A stretch of 64,000 bases of DNA from Caldilineaceae bacterium (GTDB lineage: Bacteria; Chloroflexota; Anaerolineae; Caldilineales; Caldilineaceae). A model generated the notes under the pieces. The model saw only the letters and a list, made by a program, of their open reading frames with translations, was not told where the DNA came from and searched no databases. Of this stretch, positions 1-6,730 are shown in pieces. Each line of letters opens with the position of its first letter. Position 1 is the stretch's first letter. The translations under genes were made by a program, and so were the position numbers. Where the stretch lies: assembly GCA_019637685.1 (NCBI GenBank), contig JAHBVF010000001.1, forward strand, positions 1-64,000. Direction: 5' to 3'.

Positions 1-149
1 GTGCTTCGAATCCGCCCAAATTTGGGGTGATCTATTGTTGCTGTGTCTATGCAAAATGTTACCCGTCCTGCCTGGGTTTCCCTGACCAAAACATACTTTG
101 CCGCGATTGTCCGGCCTCTACAATTTTCTTTTTTATGATTTTCCCTTCG

Positions 150-178
150 TTGACCCCACAATCCTGGCGTGCTACAAT
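150..178 (+). promoter_or_regulatory. Sigma-70-type promoter of the CHAT gene
   Basis: TTGACC (150-155) and TACAAT (173-178) are separated by exactly 17 bases. It is the best promoter match upstream of the CHAT gene. It implies a leader of about 185 bases that contains the palindromic insertion. Confidence 0.55.
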
Positions 179-223
179 CCATACAGTCCCCTAACCGGAT
201 TGCACTTGGCCGGATTCTACTTG

Positions 224-359
224 AAATTTAGGACTACAACGAGACTTTAAGAAATAGGACGCCGATGCACGCTGATAAACGCAGATCAAATTGTGAAAAT
301 CAGCGCAAATCTGCGTTTATCAGCGTCCAAAAATACGAAGTCTCGTTGTAAATTTAGGA
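224..359. repeat. MITE-like palindromic element with flanking 10-bp direct repeats
   Basis: A 13-bp terminal inverted repeat (TACAACGAGACTT at 235-247, its complement at 338-350) encloses an inner 18-bp perfect inverted repeat (269-286 against 309-326). The direct repeat AAATTTAGGA lies on both sides (224-233 and 350-359), as expected for a target-site duplication. There is no internal coding capacity. The 19-base word TCTGCGTTTATCAGCGTCC (310-328) recurs identically at 51757-51775. Confidence 0.7.
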
Positions 360-370
360 GCAGGCTGGAA

Positions 371-2440
371 ATGAGCGAAATCGCCACCCAACGGGCTGAA
401 CTGGCAAAGCTCGACTACAGCGCCCAGGCCCTGGACACGACAGTTGCCAATGTGCTGGCCAAACTCAATAGCGTCTGGGCCGCTGTCTCGCCAGCCGACC
501 AGGACGCGATTCAGTCCCGCCGTCGGGCATTGGCCGTCGCCTTGACAGCCGGGGGGATCAGCGGTGGGGAGGTGGAACGGTTGTTGGTCGAATTTCTGCG
601 CGGGCTGGAGACCATCGACAGCGTTGTGCGTCTGGCCTACGCCGAGCTTCGTGCAGGCAAACAGACCCAGACTTTTCGCAGCGGCGGTGGACGCGGGGCC
701 AGCCCTGCCGTGCTGGATGCTATCTCAACCGCGCCGGACACGGGCGGCGATCCCCGGCTGGATACCAGCGCCACCGCGCCCTATTTTACCAAAGTCGACT
801 TCCCGCCCACCATTACCAGCCGGGACGATTCGGTCCACCCGCTGGTGATACAACTGGTCATCAATCGACCGGCCCAAAGTCAGGCCGATGTCCAACTCAA
901 CATCGAATTTCTCGATCCCGCGGTCCCCGAACTGATCGAAGTTTATCTCACCGCGCCCGGCTTCGAGGAGACGACCCGCATCAACCGGCGCACACTGATT
1001 GTCTACAAAGGCGAAGATTCGGACCCGGCTATCTTTCTGCTCAAATTGCTGGATAAAACCGCCGGCGACAAAGAGTTGCGGCTGGACTTCTACCACCTGG
1101 GCTACCCCATCGGCAGCGCTACCTTCAAAACCGAAGCCTCTCTTTTTAACACGGGGGGCGCGGGGGCCACGCGCACACCCGCGGGCCGACCGGCCATTCG
1201 CACAGGGCCGCGCCCGCTGCTGGGGGGACGCACCGGCATACCGGCCCCACCCCAGGCAGAGCCAGACAGCAGTGCAGGCACGGCCACACTGGTGGAGGGA
1301 ATCGACGGGTTGCGCTTTGCAAAGCCGGGCACAGTGGCCCCGGATGTGATCCTGCGGGTGGTGCAGGGCGAGGACGGCAAGACCCTCCATTTCAAACTGC
1401 TCTCGCCCCAGGGCAAAATCGGCTATCGGGAAAAGGAGATGGGCAAAGTTATCATCCAACGGCTCAAAGACCCCACACTCCTGTTGGCGGACTATTTTGC
1501 CGAACTCAACACAATGGCCCAATCCTCTATTGCCGCGATTGAGCCGGCACAGGCCGAGGATTTCCTGGCCCGAACCATCAGCTTTGGCAATGCCATCTAT
1601 GAGCAGATGTTTCCTGAAGAATTGAAAGAGGAGTATTGGCGGATCAAAAAACTGCGGGATGAGGGGAAAATCCAAACGCTTCTGGTGCTGAGCGACGAAC
1701 CGTGGATTCCCTGGGAGATGGCCTATCCCTATCACGACGACCAGAAGGAGAACGACTTTTTGGCTGGTAGTTGGCACATGAGCCGTTGGCAGGCCGGGTT
1801 GGGGCTGAACCCGGAACTCATCGTCAAATCCGTGCAATTGGTCACACCGACGCTGGACCTGGCTTTTGTCCAGGAGGAAAAAGCGTATTTCGAGCAGATT
1901 CCCGCGGCCCAACCCGCGGTCACAATTGGGGAGCCGATCACCGACCGCAGCAGCTTTTTGGCCCAAATCAAAAAGGGCAATGTCCAATTGCTCCATTTTG
2001 CCACCCACGCCAGCTTTGTGGGGGAGAACGCGGATAGCTCGCCCATCCATTTGGAGGCAGGGGAAACGATTACACCGGTGGATTTGAGCGGCCCGGCCAC
2101 AGTGGGACTCCGCCGGGAAAGGCCGATTGTCTTTCTCAACGCCTGCCACGGCGGGCGGCTGGAATTCACCCTGACTGGACTGGGCGGATGGGCAGAGCGG
2201 ATGGTCAAGCAGGCCGCGGCCACGGCGTTTGTGGGGGCCTATTGGGAGATCAACGACGAGCTGGCCTCTCTCTTTGCCTGCACTTTTTACGACGGGCTGC
2301 GGCGCGGCGCCTCTTTGGCCGAAGCCTTCCACGCCGCCCGCCAGGCCCTGCGCGTTGCCGCACCCGCCAATCCCACCTGGCTGGCCTACACCCTCTACGG
2401 CGATCCCAACGCGCACATTTACTGGGGCGAGGAAAAGTAA
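371..2440 (+). CDS. CHAT-domain (caspase-like) protein
   Basis: The product is 689 residues. The start is the ATG preceded by AGGAG; an in-frame ATG at 293 lies inside the palindromic repeat and is not credible. The last ~270 residues form a CHAT domain, a caspase-fold cysteine peptidase. The expected catalytic pair is visible as His in HFATHAS (His542/His546 region) and Cys592 in LNACHGG, with the usual C-terminal GASLAEAFHAAR and YGDPNA blocks. The first ~400 residues are not recognised; they include a helical N-terminus and a Gly/Pro/Arg-rich linker around residues 260-310. No signal peptide or membrane segment is seen. CHAT proteins act as regulated proteases, often in stress or defence. 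The partner and substrate cannot be told, as mutS downstream is a separate unit. Confidence 0.85.
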   Translation: MSEIATQRAELAKLDYSAQALDTTVANVLAKLNSVWAAVSPADQDAIQSRRRALAVALTAGGISGGEVERLLVEFLRGLETIDSVVRLAYAELRAGKQTQTFRSGGGRGASPAVLDAISTAPDTGGDPRLDTSATAPYFTKVDFPPTITSRDDSVHPLVIQLVINRPAQSQADVQLNIEFLDPAVPELIEVYLTAPGFEETTRINRRTLIVYKGEDSDPAIFLLKLLDKTAGDKELRLDFYHLGYPIGSATFKTEASLFNTGGAGATRTPAGRPAIRTGPRPLLGGRTGIPAPPQAEPDSSAGTATLVEGIDGLRFAKPGTVAPDVILRVVQGEDGKTLHFKLLSPQGKIGYREKEMGKVIIQRLKDPTLLLADYFAELNTMAQSSIAAIEPAQAEDFLARTISFGNAIYEQMFPEELKEEYWRIKKLRDEGKIQTLLVLSDEPWIPWEMAYPYHDDQKENDFLAGSWHMSRWQAGLGLNPELIVKSVQLVTPTLDLAFVQEEKAYFEQIPAAQPAVTIGEPITDRSSFLAQIKKGNVQLLHFATHASFVGENADSSPIHLEAGETITPVDLSGPATVGLRRERPIVFLNACHGGRLEFTLTGLGGWAERMVKQAAATAFVGAYWEINDELASLFACTFYDGLRRGASLAEAFHAARQALRVAAPANPTWLAYTLYGDPNAHIYWGEEK

Positions 2441-2578
2441 CCTGCGAATAATACGCATAGCGCGCACTGCGACACACTAATCACCCTTTACCCTTCCCTA
2501 TAGTATACTGGGGGCGTCGGCGCCTGCGCCAACGCCTCTTTCCTTGCCCAAACCAGCGATCTTTTACGAGTACGCTCT

Positions 2579-5230
2579 ATGACTACACCTATGCGCCGCC
2601 AGTATTTGGACATCAAGCGCCAATACCCCGAATGTATCCTCTTTTTCCGGCTGGGCGACTTTTACGAAACCTTCGACGACGACGCCAAAATTGTGGCAGA
2701 GGTCTGTGATGTGGTGCTGACCAGCCGCCCGGTGGGCAACAACCAGCGGGTTCCCCTGGCTGGCGTGCCCTATCACAGCGTAGATGGCTACCTGGCCCGC
2801 CTGGTCAAAGCAGGCTATAAAGTGGCTGTGGCCGAACAGGTGAGCGAAGCGGGCAATGGACTGGTGGATCGGGCCGTGCAGCAGGTCGTCACCGCGGGGA
2901 CTATTACCGAGCCGTCGATGCTGGAGGAGGATCGCAACAACTATCTGGTAGCCATCGCTTTCAATAGCCGGGGCACAGAAGCCGGCGTCGCCTATTGTGA
3001 CATCACCACTGGCGAGTTCGCCGCGGCCCAATTCGATGAAAATGTTTTCACCGGAGTGGAGCGCAAAGTGGGCGACGAACTCAGCCGCCTGAAACCCAGC
3101 GAACTGATCACCGCCGACTGGTCTTTGCCCGGCACAGGGCTGGAATTGCTGGTGGAAAGCCTGGGCGCGATCGTCTCCAGCGTGGAGCCGTGGCAGGTGG
3201 AGTTGGAGACAGCCCGAGACAGCCTGGAGCGCCACCTGCGGGTGTCCAGCCTGGACGGGTTCGGGCTACAGGGCCAACCCCAAGCCATCCGCGCCGCCGC
3301 GGCCATTGTGGCCTATCTCACGGCCATGCAACCGGCCGTCCTGCCCCAACTGACCAGCCTGCACAGCTATGCGCCCCACGACTATATGACACTGGACGAA
3401 TTCACCCGGCGCAATTTGGAGCTGACCGAAACCATCCGCGGCGGGCGTGTGCAGGGCAGCCTGCTGGGTGTGTTGGACGAGACAGCCACGCCCATGGGCG
3501 GACGAATGCTGCGCCGCTGGCTGGGCCGTCCTCTGCTTCAGATCGATGCCATCAACCAGCGGCTGGACGCGGTGCAGGCTTTTGTCGAGCGGCAGAGTGT
3601 GCGCACGGAGATTCGCCAGGCCCTGGCCGGGTTGGGCGATTTGGAACGCTGGATCAACCGCATTACCCAGGGCAACGCATTGCCCCGGGATTTGGTGGGC
3701 AGCCGGGAAAGTCTGCGGCGCGTTCCCCAAATTCGGCGGCTGATCGCGGACGGCGCATGGATTTCTGCCTTTGACAACGCGGAGACAGGCCAGCGTTTTG
3801 CCGACGATCTGCTGGCCCAACTGCCCGCGGGCGACGATCTGCTGGCCCTGCTGGAAGCCGCCATTGCCGATGAGCCGCCTGCTACCCTTTCCAACACCGG
3901 GCTGATTCGGGAGGGGTACAGCGAGGAGCTGGATTCGATTGTCTTTAAGAGCCGCCACGCCAAAGAGTGGGTGGCAAATCTGGAACGGACCGAGCGGGAG
4001 CGGCTGGATATCAAAAGCCTGAAAGTGGGCTACAACAAAGTCTTTGGCTATTACATTGAGATCACAAACAGCCACAGCGACAAAGTGCCGGATGAATATA
4101 TTCGTAAGCAGACACTGACCAATGCCGAGCGCTACATCACCCCGGAGTTGAAGGAGTACGAATCGCTCATCCTCAATGCGGACGAGCGGCGGCTGGAAAT
4201 CGAGCAGGCCCTCTTTCGCCGGGTCTGTGCCCAGGTGGCTGAAGAAAGCGAGCGGTTGCGCACCCTTGCCAATGGGCTGGCGCTGCTGGATGTCTACAGC
4301 GGGCTGGCGTCGGTTGCCCAGAAACGGCGCTACAATCGGCCCCGCATCGACGACGGCACAGCCATCGAAATTGCCGCAGGCCGGCATCCAGTGGTGGAGA
4401 CCACCAGTGACGAGCCATTTGTGCCCAACGATACCCAACTTTCTACGGACGCATCGGTCCACATTTTGACTGGCCCGAATATGTCGGGCAAGTCCACCTA
4501 TCTGCGCCAGACCGCGCTGATTGTCCTGATGGCGCAAATAGGCTCTTTTGTGCCCGCGGAAGTGGCCCACATCGGAATGGTCGATCGCATCTTCACCCGC
4601 ATCGGGGCCAGCGACGAAATTCACCGGGGACAGTCCACATTTATGGTGGAAATGGTGGAGACGGCCAACATCCTAAACCACGCCACCCAGCGCAGCCTGC
4701 TGGTGCTGGATGAGATTGGCCGGGGAACCAGCACTTATGACGGGCTTGCGATTGCCTGGTCGGTGGTAGAATACATCCACAACCATCCATCTTTGCAGGC
4801 CAAGACGCTCTTCGCCACCCATTACCACGAATTGACAGACCTTTCCGAACGTCTGCCCCACGTAATCAATTATCACGTAGCTGTCGATGATAGAGGGGAG
4901 AAGGTTGTCTTTCTGCACCGGATTCTGCCGGGCAAGGCAGATCGATCCTACGGCGTCCACGTGGCCGAGATGGCTGGCCTGCCCAAGCAGGTGATCCACA
5001 GGGCCGAAGAGATACTGGACGATTTGGAGCAGTCGGGTGCGGCTGGCCCTCGCCGTCTGGATGAAGTGGTTTCGCGGCCGGGCAAGCGACCTGTCGCCTT
5101 GCAGGTGGGCCTTTTCGCCGATGCCCATCCCGTAGTAGAGGTGCTGCGGGGCATGGACGTCAACAATTTGACGCCGATGGACGCGCTCAACAAATTATAC
5201 GAACTACAAAAGTTAAGTCGGGAAAGCTGA
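2579..5230 (+). CDS. mutS: DNA mismatch repair protein MutS
   Basis: The product is 883 residues, a normal MutS length. MutS binds mispaired or looped DNA and uses ATP to recruit MutL. The mismatch-reading Phe-X-Glu motif is present near the N-terminus (GDFYETF, Phe28/Glu30). The Walker A motif GPNMSGKST (about residue 632), the DEIGRGTS Walker B region and the ATHYHEL switch follow in order, then a C-terminal helical tail. A possible -10 element TATACT lies at about 2504. mutL is not in the window. All key residues are intact. Confidence 0.98.
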   Translation: MTTPMRRQYLDIKRQYPECILFFRLGDFYETFDDDAKIVAEVCDVVLTSRPVGNNQRVPLAGVPYHSVDGYLARLVKAGYKVAVAEQVSEAGNGLVDRAVQQVVTAGTITEPSMLEEDRNNYLVAIAFNSRGTEAGVAYCDITTGEFAAAQFDENVFTGVERKVGDELSRLKPSELITADWSLPGTGLELLVESLGAIVSSVEPWQVELETARDSLERHLRVSSLDGFGLQGQPQAIRAAAAIVAYLTAMQPAVLPQLTSLHSYAPHDYMTLDEFTRRNLELTETIRGGRVQGSLLGVLDETATPMGGRMLRRWLGRPLLQIDAINQRLDAVQAFVERQSVRTEIRQALAGLGDLERWINRITQGNALPRDLVGSRESLRRVPQIRRLIADGAWISAFDNAETGQRFADDLLAQLPAGDDLLALLEAAIADEPPATLSNTGLIREGYSEELDSIVFKSRHAKEWVANLERTERERLDIKSLKVGYNKVFGYYIEITNSHSDKVPDEYIRKQTLTNAERYITPELKEYESLILNADERRLEIEQALFRRVCAQVAEESERLRTLANGLALLDVYSGLASVAQKRRYNRPRIDDGTAIEIAAGRHPVVETTSDEPFVPNDTQLSTDASVHILTGPNMSGKSTYLRQTALIVLMAQIGSFVPAEVAHIGMVDRIFTRIGASDEIHRGQSTFMVEMVETANILNHATQRSLLVLDEIGRGTSTYDGLAIAWSVVEYIHNHPSLQAKTLFATHYHELTDLSERLPHVINYHVAVDDRGEKVVFLHRILPGKADRSYGVHVAEMAGLPKQVIHRAEEILDDLEQSGAAGPRRLDEVVSRPGKRPVALQVGLFADAHPVVEVLRGMDVNNLTPMDALNKLYELQKLSRES

Positions 5231-5250
5231 ATCTACGCAATTTTTACGAA

Positions 5251-5277
5251 TTGCTTACTTGGTGTGTGGTATATACT
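5251..5277 (+). promoter_or_regulatory. Possible promoter of the comX-like gene
   Basis: A TATACT -10 candidate (5272-5277) has TTGCTT (5251-5256) 15 bases upstream, which is shorter than ideal. Just downstream, GATGA-TTG-TCATC (about 5284-5296) is a small dyad that could be an operator. This is a weak prediction. Confidence 0.3.
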
Positions 5278-5337
5278 AATTTCGATGATTGTCATCAATT
5301 CCCTGTTTTCTGTTCATTGAATCAAAAGGAGCACACA

Positions 5338-5511
5338 ATGACAGCAGTAATCACGATCGAACAGTTCCAGACGATGATGAAGTCTGAAAAGAAAGATGGT
5401 CTGTTGACGCTTTTTGAAACCATCACTACCGCTATCACACCGACTGATGTCCGTCGAATGTCGGAAAAGGCGGAAACCGATCCCCTGTCCAATTGGGTGG
5501 GCTGGCGGTAG
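5338..5511 (+). CDS. ComX-like pheromone precursor peptide (predicted)
   Basis: A 57-codon gene starting at an ATG behind a strong AAGGAG site; the longer in-frame reading from 5251 has no ribosome site. The product is small and hydrophilic, with no signal peptide. Its C-terminus reads TDPLSNWVGWR, with Trp53 and Trp56 close to the end. Bacillus ComX precursors also lack signal peptides, are about 55-73 residues long and end in a DP(I/L)(T/S)..W-type tail, whose Trp is prenylated by ComQ before cleavage and export. The next genes are an isoprenyl synthase and a polytopic sensor kinase, the ComQ and ComP counterparts. Identity rests on tail similarity plus context, as these peptides are too variable for firm homology by eye. 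Alternative: an unrelated small regulatory protein. Confidence 0.72.
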   Translation: MTAVITIEQFQTMMKSEKKDGLLTLFETITTAITPTDVRRMSEKAETDPLSNWVGWR

Positions 5512-5550
5512 TCCTCCCCATTTTCGGCAACAGACCCATCAATGAGGTTG

Positions 5551-5593
5551 GCACTGTAGCGTGTGGAATTCCACACGCTACAGTGCATTTTTC
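5551..5593 (+). terminator. Palindromic hairpin with T-tract between comX-like and comQ-like genes
   Basis: A perfect 36-bp palindrome (5551-5586; half-site GCACTGTAGCGTGTGGAA) is followed by ATTTTTCT. It has the form of an intrinsic terminator and lies 40 bases after the peptide gene. It probably ends or attenuates most peptide transcripts, leaving the synthase and kinase at lower level. The perfect symmetry would also allow binding of a dimeric regulator. Confidence 0.7.
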
Positions 5594-5695
5594 TGCAAAC
5601 CATTTTGGGGAAAATGTTCCGCTGATTTCATTCTTCTGTCCACAGAATACCCCGTCCTGCGCGAATTACATTTGTGCAACTGGTGAGGAAAACAA

Positions 5696-6730
5696 GTGGA
5701 TAATACTATTTATCCAAAGCTCATGGCTGATACAATGAAGGAGTCGTCAATGGATTCTGCTATCACTGGATCAATCCTGCGCAAGCTGGTGCTTGGTGTG
5801 CCCGGCATGGAGCGCTGGGAGGAAGTAGAAGAATTTTTTCCCGACACCCAGGAGGAAATACGGCTGGACTGGCAGTTGCCCGGCATTGCCTGTTCTGCTG
5901 TGGGCGGTCGATTTGGTGCTGTCTTTCCCGCGATGGCGGCTATCGCCTGTGTCCAGGTCAGCATTATTATGGTGGATGATATGCTGGACGAGGAACCCGA
6001 TGGCGCTCACCATCGCATTGGCATCGGACGTACCGCCAATTTAGCGCTGGCTTTGCAGGCGGCCGGGGCAGTGCTGATCGAAAATTGTCAGGCGTCCCCC
6101 GCGGGCAAGGCCGCTGCCGCGTACGCGCTCAACCGGATGGCCCTGGCCACGGCGTCAGGTCAGGAGATGGATGTGCGCAATTTGAGCGGTGAAGAGAACT
6201 ACTGGCAAGTGGTACGGGCCAAGAGCACACCATTTTACGGCACCGGGCTGGAGATCGGCGCTCTGTTGGGAGGTGCATCACCAGAAATGGCACAAGTGAT
6301 GTACAATGTGGGTGTCCTGTTTGGCGAAGCGATTCAAATCTATGACGATCTGGAGGATGCGTTCCAAAGTCCTGCCAATTCAGATTGGGCGCAAGGGCGC
6401 AACAATCTGGCGTTGCTTTATGGTTTGACAGCCGACTACCCGGCCAAAGAGGAATTCCTGCATTACAAACAATTGGCTGATGATCTGTCCAGCCTGCACA
6501 AGGCACAGCAGCTTCTCATCGGTTCAGGAGCCGTTGCCTATTGTGCCTTTCAACTCTTACAGCGCCATACAGCCGTTCAACGCAGCCTACATTCTGTATC
6601 GTTACGCCGTCAGGAACGAATGGACCACCTTCTCAAAATGCAGTTGGCCCCTTTCACCGAGTTTGTGCGCGAAATCGACGAAAAGCTGGCGGATCTGATA
6701 CAAGAAGAAATATCGCACACTGAGCCGTGA
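5696..6730 (+). CDS. ComQ-like trans-isoprenyl diphosphate synthase
   Basis: The product is 344 residues from GTG 5696 (GTGAGGA site), or 326 from ATG 5750, which has a better AAGGAG site. The class I trans-isoprenyl synthase fold is indicated by both aspartate-rich motifs: DDMLD at residues 94-98 and DDLED at 217-221. Such enzymes bind allylic diphosphates through Mg2+ at these motifs. ComQ belongs to this family and transfers a farnesyl or geranyl group to a Trp of ComX. Here the gene lies 184 bases after a ComX-like peptide gene and overlaps the kinase start in GTGA (6727-6730), so synthase and kinase are translationally coupled. No quinone or carotenoid gene is nearby. Alternative: an ordinary short-chain polyprenyl synthase, in which case the coupling to a kinase would be unexplained. 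Confidence 0.8.
   Translation: MDNTIYPKLMADTMKESSMDSAITGSILRKLVLGVPGMERWEEVEEFFPDTQEEIRLDWQLPGIACSAVGGRFGAVFPAMAAIACVQVSIIMVDDMLDEEPDGAHHRIGIGRTANLALALQAAGAVLIENCQASPAGKAAAAYALNRMALATASGQEMDVRNLSGEENYWQVVRAKSTPFYGTGLEIGALLGGASPEMAQVMYNVGVLFGEAIQIYDDLEDAFQSPANSDWAQGRNNLALLYGLTADYPAKEEFLHYKQLADDLSSLHKAQQLLIGSGAVAYCAFQLLQRHTAVQRSLHSVSLRRQERMDHLLKMQLAPFTEFVREIDEKLADLIQEEISHTEP

Larger units (their letters stand above)
1..370. other. Intergenic leader region upstream of the CHAT gene
   Basis: No gene is supported here. The stretch holds a sigma-70-like promoter (150-178) and a palindromic MITE-like insertion (about 224-359), both listed separately. The first 140 bases show nothing I recognise. 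Confidence 0.6.

Noticed and set aside
1-25. TTCGAATC at the left edge as a possible tRNA T-loop
   Set aside because: The bases on either side do not form a proper T-stem, and no acceptor stem or CCA follows.
725-2467. Long minus-strand open frame of 580 codons opposite the CHAT gene
   Set aside because: Antisense shadow in a GC-rich gene; composition rich in Gly/Arg/Cys without recognisable domains, and the plus strand has clear CHAT motifs.
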